A stretch of 64,000 nucleotides of DNA, from positions 139,642,089-139,706,088 of the forward strand of contig CM059187.1 of the NCBI GenBank assembly GCA_030323885.1, in the 5' to 3' direction. The notes under the pieces were generated by a model that had not been told where the DNA came from, did no database searches, and saw only the letters and a list, made by a program, of their open reading frames with translations. A program made the translations under genes and the position numbers. This document shows positions 11,701-23,700 of the stretch, one piece after another. The DNA comes from Branchipolynoe longqiensis (taxonomy: Eukaryota > Annelida > Polychaeta > Phyllodocida > Polynoidae). How positions within the stretch are numbered: the first letter of the stretch is position 1; each line of letters opens with the position of its first letter.

Positions 11701-14700
11701 CCATGCATACGGGCCCTGGTGAATGTCACGGTCTGGTGACCAAGGCAACGTGATGCCAATGTTAACCAAAAAGTCGGTTTCACTGTACACGGGTTAACCA
11801 CTATTCTAAACACATTTACAGAAAAGCTGGATGTAACTATTCTATTTTAATCCTCCATTACAAAAAAAAAGAGGTCTAAAATCGTTATTTCTTTAAGAAC
11901 ACCTATTAAATAAATGTAAACTTTGCAATTCACAAAGATCTGCCACAAACCATTAAGATATACGTGATTTGAGAAAATGGTGAAATGCCCCACCATGTTC
12001 CAGATCTACTCACTAACCCCCCCCCCCTCCCTCCCTCCCACCCATTCTCAAGTAACAGAAACCCAGGAGGGGGAGACAGACAAACAGAGAGAGGGGGGGG
12101 GGGGAGCGGGACACATTCTGCACCATCAATCCTTCAACGGGTTCCTTCCAAGAAGTGGAACACTGACACACTTTCAAATCAAGTACTAACAAAAGCCTAC
12201 CCCTTCAGTCTAACATAGATAAAGAGGTTTGGGGATCTTATGGCCACACGTCTACACGACATGAGAACAAAAAGTATAGTGGTTGCGGTGGAGATATTCG
12301 ACTGTAATTTGTGTTACCGAGGCGTGGCATGAAGAGTGTTGTAGTGTCACGTACGTTCATAAACCAAACCTATTGTAAAGTCTAATGCTCAAATCTGTGG
12401 CTGTGTAGGCAGGCTATGGTGAAATCAATACAGACAAAGAGAAAGGAAGAGTATAAAGTGTAACTAAGAAGAGAGAGTGCAGCCCTCTGATTTATTATTT
12501 ATATGGTTACATGGGTTCATTATAGAGTATCACGCCACCCCTTTCCCCCAATGGGAAACAAGCATTCTTGGGCCTACCAATAGGGATCCAGCATTCCTGG
12601 TCCCCACGGAGACCAGTGGTCTGCCCACCACCACAAGCTGTATGGCCCCATGGCCACCACCAATCTTGACCTTTGAGTGTGGTGATCCCTATCCCAGCAG
12701 AGGGGATAGGCCCTGAGTGCAATCACTACCAGACCTTCCAGCACCACTATGTCTATTTACATCCCACTCAGGCACCACCAATCCATACATGTATATATAC
12801 ATACTTGCGCCTGGTCACATACACCAATCAGTTATAGAACATTTGCATTCCCCCCTATGCTGAATATCGGAATATTTTACACTATGTTGATACACTCTCC
12901 CGTGCCTAGATGTGTAGGGAGTGGGTAGAAGTGGTGCGTCTGTACTTGTTGAACTCACGTGTTGACACAGACTGGTGTGTTTACATTTAAATTACATGTA
13001 GTGGACCATATCTTTAAAAGAACAAGCACAAGCAACAACAGAAAGTACATACTTACTTAAAGTTGCATAGTCCGATAGTTTTGAGTTGGTCATTTTCTGA
13101 GATAAATATATTAGGTTGATGGTTATAATCCATCTCATTTAGTTTGAGGTAACTTATTTTAAATGGTGAACTTTTGAGATATTTGAAGTGCAAACATGCT
13201 AAAGTAATTTTGGCAAGCACGCCAAAACTCTTGACACCACAGGTTTCTGTAGTAGCAGATTCTATTAAATTGCTGCAGTATTCTTTTCTATGTGGCGACA
13301 AATGTTTAATAAGTGCATCAGTTACTAAGTTATTGTTGTTTGTTTGTTGTTTTACATCCTAACAACATCTAAGGTCATATTAGGACGGATACCGACTTGT
13401 GACAGTACGCACTCATGGCGATTTTATAGTGCTGCCCACTGGGAAATCAGGTTGCTGGCACCATGACCCGATAACCCACTCAGTCACATTATCCGGACAC
13501 CGAGCTAACCAGTCCTTGCCCTATCCTAATAATGCTGAGCACCAGGCTAGGAAGCGACAAGTATAAATTTTTAAGTCATTGGTTTGAATCGACCGGGAAC
13601 CGAACTCCCGATCTTTCGCACGCGAGGCCTGTGCTCTACCGATTCGGCCACCGCGCCCGGTCATAGCTAAGTTTAGATATGTAGAATCAAATGTAGATAA
13701 TTGTTTTGGTTTTCAAAATTTGATATTTCCATTGGACTATGCAGCTAATGCGGCCATCCCGTCTGGTCCTCCTAGTTTAGCATTTAGTCTTGAAGCAAAC
13801 ATCTATCTCTGGGCCCGTATGCATGGAGCAGTGTTAGAGGCGTGTCGTGTTAAGCACCTAACACTGGGTAGCTATCACTGTTTATCGGCGGCGTCGAGAA
13901 CTATGTCAAGCCGTATGCATGGGCGCCTAAACGGTGAGTGTTAGCTAAACGTGAATGTATTTATAGATTTGGGAAATCCCTCTGCGCCTGAGCCGGCGAG
14001 CGCCACTATTTCACAATATCGCCGCCGTTTCGGCGACGATTTGTTTACTTTGCATTCGTCGATTCGACAATACTAATATCGGCACCTCTGCGGCGGCAGC
14101 GTTAATCTCGCTTTGATTTTAGGGTTAATTTAATAAAATTTCACTTATTGCGTATGTAATTCTATTAAATATAATAGCATTGAGTAGATTTGGGCCTAAT
14201 ATATTGCCGCCGATTCGGCGGCGGCGGCGATGTGCGACAGTATAAATATCAACGTCGACGATTTGTTTACTTTACATTCGTCGATTCGACAATATTAATA
14301 TCGCCGCCTCTGGGACGGCAGCATTAATATTGCTTCGGATTTAGGGTTAATTTGCTGAAATTTCACTTATTGCGTATGTAATTCTGTTAAATATGATAGC
14401 ATTGAGTAGATTTGGGTTCCATCCTGATACTAACCTAACACTAACACCGCTGTAAACCTGCTATGAGCAGAGTTAGAATTTCCGAGTTTAAACTCTCGGT
14501 GTTAGGCCTAACACTGCTCCATGCATACCAACTTTTCGGCGCTAAACCAGAAATCCCACCCTAAATACGGTTTGGCTGGCTAACACCGCTCCATGCATAC
14601 GGGCCCAGGAGTGTCCCATCTGTCACAAATTTCCTCAAAAATGTCTTCACTTAAGCTCCATTCTAGTTGATCCCTGAACTTTCTGGATCATAGATCCCCC

Positions 14701-17700
14701 AGTACATTCTCTACTCCTGGTATGTACGTGATCGACAGCCAGTTCCCACACGCTTGCGCCCATTCCCAAATCTTTTAATGTTTCTTTTAACCAGATTCTT
14801 GAATCTACAAAGGTTTGTTTGTTTGTTGTTTTATGTCCTAGCAACATCTGAGGTCATATCAGACGGGTTATACTGGTGTATTAATAAAGGGTATCGTTAG
14901 CCCCTCTACACACTTTAGAATACACTTATCTGAAGTTAATTTCTTCCAATTATCTAAATAATTTATTATATTTCCTGCTACAAATTTTGTCTGTTCCTCA
15001 TCATTTCTTACAAACTCCCCAGGTTCTGACATTAATAACGAGATACCCACCTGGCTATGGTAGCTCACTTCGGAAAACCTATGGGTCCAGACCAACAGTC
15101 TTATCGCATTCAACATGTGCATAGCATGATCATTTAACTCTGGGTCAGCCGACCCCCATTGTATAATTATGTCTAACACCGGTGCCACCACCGTTAATGC
15201 TCCTACCACTCCTTTTGTTGCTGTCAACAGTGATGATTCACTATCATTCCTACCCTCAGCAAAGAGTATCTCTTCATTCAGTGCCAGCACATGTGCACCC
15301 ACTACTCATGTAATCTTGTATATTGTCTTGCTATTTCTCGTATCGTCTTCAATGGTGTTGGCCCGCTGTCATTTGGCCCTTCGTAAAAGTGCTGAATCAC
15401 GCCTGCCATCGACTCACTTTGTTTTCTGTCAATGCATATTTGACTATGCGTGCAGACTAGCAAACGAATCGTGTTTAACATGTGGAGCACATGAGAGTTA
15501 AGGTCTGGGTCCGCTGATTCCCATTGCAAGATGATGTCCATCACTGGGGTGACTGCTGTCAAAGCCCCCCACAATTCCTTTTGACGCTGTCAGTAGGAAT
15601 GATTCACCGTCCTTCCTTCCTTCCTCATTCATGATCTGAACCCTCGCTCCCGGTAGGTCTTGAAGCCCAGTGTACTGTCTAAAGATCTCTCTGATTGTCT
15701 TGAAAGGCTTGGGTCCCCCTTGCTTGGGCCCTAAATAACAGTGTTGACTCACACCAGCCATGCTCTCGCTTATCACAACATGCAGTACCACTGGTTTCTT
15801 TACATTCTTGTACAATTCTTCCAGTTCAGTTCGCAAAGCTCCTTTGTGAAGCCCTGTCTCCAGTTTAAATTCTCGTCGTACTTTGTTTTTCACCGTTGAT
15901 GCACTATTTCCGGCTTGTCCCGAGGTGGACCCTCTAGTCGAAGCTTTTGCCATAGCCACTAACCCCGCCGCCTCCGATGGCAATGGCTTTGGTGGTGTGG
16001 GTGCCTTGAATGAACTAAAAGGGGAGGGTTTTGTCGCCTTTCCTGCCGCCTTATCTGTCAACTTCTCCGAGTTGTGAAATCCTGCTTTCAGCACAGCCAA
16101 ATGCTCCTGCATGCTTAACGAATTTGCTGTCTCTTCACCATCATCCTCATCATATAGGTCATAGCTGTCATCTTCCTTGTCAAACTCCTTGTAGTCTTGC
16201 CAACCGTCCCGGCAAACGCTGCCTTGGTGACCTACATACGTCTGGTCATAGTTGACGTCATAAATGTTCCTTGCGTATTCTGCATCTGCCGCTATTTTTT
16301 GCTCGGCTTCATGCGTAGCATGTCTCAAATCAGGTGATTCCAATAGCTTAATTTCAGCCATATCAAATGGTTGTGCATCACCACTGCCCCCAATATTAGA
16401 GGCCGCTGTATTTTGCTCAGTATTTTTCACGCATGTCTTCGGTTTTGAGTCTGCCACCATTTTCTTTCTTTGCTTAGCTTTTGAACTGGCTCGCGTTTAT
16501 ATTTGACTGATTCTGCATCAGAATCACTTGTATGTGAATGCTGGTAGTAGCCATCAATGCACTAGGCTGTTCATCCACTGGCATCATATGTGCCATTTCT
16601 CCACTGAGAAAATTAGCCTGTAATTGTGTATTCATTCAATGCGACCACACCCGTCTACTTGCCACGTCGTGGTGTGCGTTCGAACGGCTGAAAGCAGTAT
16701 GAGACGTGACTCTCAGTCTTGTTCTGTAACGACAAGCGTTAGAACTGATTAGCGAGCGTGTTAAGACTGCAAACGCTAGATTTGTTCACACAAACATCAT
16801 AACAAACAATATTAAGAAAATTTTCATTGAAAATAAATCCTCCTTGTTCTGTTTTTGACTAAAACTTACCTCAATTTGAGTAGCCCTCCAACTCACTGCT
16901 GCTACACCGCTGCCAAGTTGCGTACTGAGGCTACATTTGGTCCTGTGTGAGCTTGTCCTCTCCACAGGTATTTAACATCCGATATTCGGAAGATGAAGTA
17001 AGAATTGAGATAAAAGAAGGTAAATAAGAGAGCAATCATTACCTGTTGTGGACCCGTCAGATCGGCTTTCATCCCAGTAACCTTCAGGTACATAATCTGG
17101 AACCAGGGAAGATACTTTAGACAAGAAACCCCCACCATTACCAACACATAATTACATATTACAAAAAAAAGAGCAACAAATATGGTTCTACGAATAAAAC
17201 ATAATATATATGTCGTTCAGTTAGAAAATACCACAAACCTCAATTTTGATTTCTGACATGGTGTTAAATCACCATTCACCCACTGTCTATTGCAGGGTCC
17301 ATGGACATGTGAAGATATGGAATTTAAGGCCGTTTCAAGGCTATTTTTGATAGGAATTCAAGACTATTTTCATTTGGATTTCAGGAAAAAGGAACAATGG
17401 TGAATGGTGATTTCATACTAATTAGAGCAGTGTGGACAGTTTAATGAAATTCAAGGCTTTTCAAGACTAATTACCCAAAATAGGTTAAATTCAAGGCTTT
17501 TCAAGGCCTTGAAATGGGGCAAATGAAGTTCAAGATTTTTCAAGACTTTCCAGGCCCCCTATGGACTCTGCTATTGTTTGTAATATGGAACAGTGGTATT
17601 TTATAGTGTAGCTTGACTTTTTCCAACAATCTCCTTTCAGAGTAGTACCCCCTCAGGCTACTACTGAGGTCTGTTTGCATACAGGTGGTAATTAGGCTGT

Positions 17701-20700
17701 TCAGTATGCATACAGGGTAGTACCCCCTCATGCTACAACTGAGGTCTGTTTGCGTACAGGTGGTAATTAGGCTGTTCAGTACGCATACAGGGTAGTACCC
17801 CATCAGGCTACCACTGAGGTATGTTTGCATACAGGTGGTAATTAGGCTGTTCAGTACGTGTACAAGGTAGTATCCCCTCAGGCTACCACTGAGGTATGTT
17901 TGCGTACAGGTGGTAATTAGGCTGAGTGCCTGTACAGGGTAGTACCCCATCAGGCTACCACTGAGGTCTGTTTGTGTACGGGTGGTAATTAAGCTGTTCA
18001 GTGCGCGTACAGGGTAGTACCCCCTCAGGCTACCACTGAGGTATGTTGGTATACAGGTGGTAATTAGGCTGAGTGCCTGCACATGGTAGTACCCCATCAG
18101 GCGACCCCTGAGGTCTGTTTGCGTACAGGTGGTAATTAGGCTGTTCAGCAGGCTACCACTGAGGTATGTTTGCATACAGGTGGTAATTAGGCTGAGTGCC
18201 TGTACAGGGTAGTACCCCCATAGGCTACCACTGGGATCTGATTGCGTACAGGCAGTAATTAGGCTGTTCAGTAGGCATACAGGGTAGTACCTCCTCAGGC
18301 TACCACTGAGGTCTGCTTGTGTACAGGTGGTAATTAGGCTGTTCAGTTGTACTAGATAGTACCCCCTCAGGTTACCAATATTTGCGTACAGGTAGTAATT
18401 AGGATGTTCAGTAGTACAGGGTAGTACCCCCTCAGGTTACCACTGTTTGCGTACAGGCGGTAAGTCGGCTGTTCAGTAGTACAGGGTAGTACCGCCTCAG
18501 GTTACCACGGTTTGCGTACAGGTGGTAATTAAGCTGTTCAGTAGTACAGGGTAGTACCCCCTCAGGTTACCACTGTTTGCGTACAGGTGGTAATTAGGCT
18601 GTTCAGTAGTACAGGGTAGTACCCCCTCAGGTTACCACTGTTTGCGTACAGGTGGTAATTAGGCTGTTCAGTAGAACAGGGTAGTACCCCTTCAGGTTAC
18701 CACGGTTTGCGTACAGGTGGTAATTAAGCTGTTCAGTAGTACAGGGTAGTACCCCCTCAGGTTACCACGGTTCACGTACAGGTGGTAATTATGCTGTTCA
18801 GTAGTACAGGGTAGTACCCCCTCAGGTTACCACTGTTTGCATACAGGTGATAATTAGGCTGTTCAGTAGTACAGGGTAGTATCCACTCAGGCTATCACTG
18901 TTTGCATACAGGTGATAATTAGGCTGTTCAGTAGTACAGGGTAGTATCCACTCAGGCTATCACTGTTTGCATACAGGTGATAATTAGGCTGTTCAGTAGT
19001 ACAGGGTAGTACCCACTCAGGTTACCACTGTTTGCTTACAGGTAGTAATTAGGCTGTTCAGTAATACAGGGTAGTAAGTACCCACTCAGGATACTGAGGC
19101 TTGTGCGACTTCACACAAAATGCGTGTTATTACACTGATGGCAAATTTTCACGAAAATGTGTATTTCGTCGCCATAGGATTAGCACTGTCAGCGAATCGT
19201 GGAAAAATACCGGAAATCAGGTTTCAACTCGTTATCATTCATACCTCTTTCTTGTTTGGGTTTCATGCTCTAGCAATATCTAAGGTCATATAATAACGGG
19301 ATCCGCACTAATCAGTGAATATCACATATACTATATATAATATATATAATATATAGAACACATATAATATATCAAATTTACTGGCATTTTCTGAACGTTA
19401 ATCAGTGAATATCAACAATCGCGGAAATCCGCGAAATCGCATTGACTATGAAGGCAACTGAGGCCCGCCGTCATTGTGACCTACATTGTCCGTCTGCCCG
19501 TCTTTGGCTCTCTGAATGTCCCGCTCGAAGTCAACCACCTCATCCAACGTGCGGGGGATGTAGACCCTCTTAAAAACCTAAGGAAATATTCAAACACAAA
19601 GTATTAAGTACAATTCTTTTAAATACACTGATAATTCAAGCAAACTCTTAGAAAGGTATACATGCTAGGCACGATGCACCCACGAGGTAAACTTTTAAGT
19701 TAAAACCAAAAACTAATGACCACTAACACAACAAGGTGAAGGCAATCAGGGAAAATAACTATCTATAGGTACCCAAACAACTAATCAATTGTAGAACTAA
19801 CAGACTCACAGAGGGTAGGGAGATGTGGGAGAATGCTTACAGAGAAAGAATGCATGCAGTAGATAGTTACACATCAACTGAAAGTAATAAAACACGGGGG
19901 AACCTGCAGACCACTACACTATTAATGTCTAGTGGTGAAAACAAGTCATTAGATTTAACCATTATGGGCAACATAAATACACCATCACAAAAAAAAAGAG
20001 AAAAAAAGTAGTTAGAATGTCAACTATATTTCCTGCCACATCACGCACATGCACTAAAACAAAACAAAATTATACACCAATATACCCCAGCTTTACACAT
20101 AATCACTCAACCATAACGGGTTATGGTTTCATAGATTCAGTCTTTCCACACCACATAAGGTAAAGTTGCATTAGCCAATGAATGAAGAATACTATTTTCC
20201 CTTTGGTTTCAGGAAATAAACAACAATGGCAAATAGCGATTTCAGACTAACTTAAACTTAGATCAGAGCGCAGTTTAAGGGAATTCAAGGCTTTTCAAGT
20301 ATAATTAACCAAAATAGGTTAAATTCAAGGCTTTGAAAGGGGGCAGATGAAGTTTTCAAGAGTTTCTAGGCCCTGTATGGTCCCTGAGAAAAGAAACTAT
20401 TAAGTTGTTTCCAGGTTTCGAGGACCAGTATGAAGCCAGCAAAAGTAAAGCTTGTTTTATTTAACAACGCTTCTAGAGCACATTGAGTTTGTTATTGTAT
20501 CATCGGCTATTGGAGATCAAACATATGGTAATTCAGACATATTTCTTTAGAGGAAATCCACTGCCACCACATAGGCTACTCTTTCCGATAAGCAGCATAG
20601 GGTCTTTTATATGCACTTTCCCACAGACAGGACAACACATACTTTTGATGAACCAGTTGTGGACCACTGGTTGGAACGGAAAAGAATTGATAGGATGACC

Positions 20701-23700
20701 GACACCATCACAGGTAGACACGCTACCACCTAAGCTACGTCCCATTCCACAAAGCTGGCAATGCGCTGGTCACGTGACCTACTGACCTCTGCCTCGATCT
20801 TCTCCTGTTCGGTGGTTTCCTGGTAGGTGCGCTCTGAACTGATGGTCATGGCGCGGTCCAGGTACTCGTCTATGTTCTTTGCTGTGATGCTGATGTCCGT
20901 GATAAAGTCAAACAGCTCCTTTGTCGTCATGACCGCCACACCATACTTCCGGAAGTAGTCTAAGGATGAAATGTTTAAAGCTGCATAGTCCAATGAAAAG
21001 ATAAAATTTTCAAAACGAAAACAATTATCTAGATTTGATTCTATACATCTATCTTAGATACTCGTTCACTTATAAAACATTTGTCACCCCATAGAAGGGA
21101 ATACTGAGGCAATTTAATATAACCCGCTACTGCAAAAGATTATGGTGTCAGAGTTGTGGAGTGCTTGGCAAAATTAATTTTGCATGCTTGCATTTCAAAT
21201 ATCTCAAAAGTTAACCATTTAAAATAAATGATCCTTAAAACTAAAGGAAGGTATATTATAGCGATCAACTTAATATATTTATCTCAGAAAATGAGAGAAA
21301 CTCAAAACCATCGGACTATGCAACTTTAAGTAAAATACCCAACAAAGTGATCATCGATATTGACACTATCGCTATTATACTTTGCAACTGGCAACTGGCA
21401 CCACAAGATGGCGTAACATGAGTATGCTGGTGTAGAGAGAAAGATAAATAAGCAATGTTCAATGTATTTAAACTTGCTTTAATTCGTCGCTAAAATGATA
21501 AACTAAAGTAAATATAGGGGAGGGGAACCTACTAGTCTGCATGTACATTCACTTGCAAATTATCTAGGTCACCAACCCGCCCCCATCCCCACATCCACCG
21601 CCCCTTTGACCTTGGTGTTCATGGAAGGCCCGGTGTTAATTAATGAAAATGAAATTACAGGAAATGGCCACAGCTAATTTAATTGATTAACAATTTGAAG
21701 TAGCTGGATTCCCGTCCGGAGACTTCCACTCCTACTAGAACGGATAGCTACTGGCAGAACTGACACGTGGCGCCACCTATGGGAAAACTAAGGCAGCAAA
21801 CAAAGCTGCCTCAAAACGCAGCGTCATCTGGTGGTTTGTTTTACAACCATCTCGTTTATCAATCGTACTGATGCCAGTTTAATCCTTCACGGAGTCACTA
21901 CTTGACGCGTTCCGTTGTGAATCCTCGCTACACAAAAACGGTGACAGGCATAGCTTTGAATCCCCGGCTAATCCTGAAAACACTATCTCAGGTAGATAAA
22001 AGATTCACCCCAGACTCTGTTCATAGGTGAATTACAACCCAATGAAAAAGGAGAAAATGTGTCTCACTGTTGATGGCCTTAGTTTTGTATTCCTACCTAA
22101 AGTTGATTTAAAATCAAATACAATCCGATTGTATATGTTTTCCCTCAACATATACTCTCCAGAGTGTTCAAATCACATAATGGCATAATGACACAAAATC
22201 AGTTTGAAATGATCCATGAAGTAAATCCTCCATGTTTGAATGAACTGGTTGAACCACCTGACTACCTCAGTCAATGAAAATGACTGCTTCCTGACATGGA
22301 TTGGATTACACATAGGAACCTCCCAACTTCCCGTCAATGGTTGCCATGTTGACATGTGGGCTCTGTCAAGTCAAACTTTAAAGTTCATTGATCTACTGAA
22401 CTAATCTACTAATCAATTCAAAAGTTGAGGGTAAATATAACAAGGTATGAGAAGAATATATATAGGGGAGACTGGGGTGCATTGGGACATAGGGTGCATT
22501 GGGACACCCCCTCTAGTAGCTATACTAAGGTCATGGAATTCTCTGTGACCTCATCAATAGCATGCTGACTCCATCTTTAATTCTAGACAAAGGAGCTACT
22601 GAAGAAGACTTGTAAGTATTATGTCTATTTTCATGTACTTTTACTAAATATTTAGGGTTAATGGTCGCATCTTTTAGTGCCACTGAAGAACAAAACTGTT
22701 CCCTAAGTGCAGGTAAATTATGCTTATCAAAGGCATACTTTGTGGCCATACCTAGCCCAAATGTAATGTATATAATTTGTATACTTGGATGTAAGCATAC
22801 CTTAGTCTTCAATAATTTAATTGAGTGTTTTATTTTCACATTTACTACATTGTATTATACTATAGTGGTTGTAGCAAGATGCCAGCAACTAGGTCAAGAC
22901 ATTTTGTTTTAACATAAGGTGATATAATATCAGCACCTTATTGTTTTTTTAAATAAATAAAGTACGCTATTCTAAGACTTTACTGACTCCTGTTGCTTTT
23001 CGGTTTGAGGATCAATAATGGTATGTATGCGAAAACGCAAAAGAGAGACACATGGACAAACATCTGAAGATATTATGAGAAGTGCTATCCAGGCAGTTCA
23101 GGATGGCCAGTCAATCCGAGATACGGCAAAGACACTGAATATTTCAAAGTCCACCCTCCAACGCTATGTGACAAATGCAAAGACAAAATGCCTTGATAAC
23201 CTGAATTTCAAGCCAAATTACAAGAATAATCTAGTTTTTGATGCGATGGAAGAAGGGCAATTGCAGGACTATTTATTAACTGCTTCTAAGCACCATCACA
23301 TTATAACTACAGTAGAGACTAGAAAGTTAGCATTCCCGTTTGCCAGAAAGAACAAAAGAAAAACCACCTGGATGGGAAGTAATGCAAATAGCAGGAAGTG
23401 ATTGGTTTTATGGCTTTATGCTATGGCAGCCACGCCTTTCTGTTAGGAAAGCAGATGCAACAAGTCTCGTCAGAGCAAATAGTTTCAACAGCAAAAATGT
23501 TGGTGACTTCTTTGCCAATTTGGAAGACGTCATGATTCGTTATAAATTTGAAGCCAGGTTGATTTATAATGCAGATCAGACTGGGCTTACAACTGTCCAT
23601 AGGCCTCCCAATGTTGTTGCTGAAACTGGAGCGAAGCAAGTGGGACAGGTTACATCTGCGGAACGTGGAACACTTGTTACAGTGAACTGTGCAGTAAATG

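Noticed and set aside
17540..18175. 211-codon open frame on the minus strand across the minisatellite
   Set aside because: It simply reads through tandem units, giving a periodic peptide; no splice sites or homology.
17639..19099. Possible CRISPR array
   Set aside because: Units are contiguous and homogeneous with no unique spacers, and the genome is eukaryotic.
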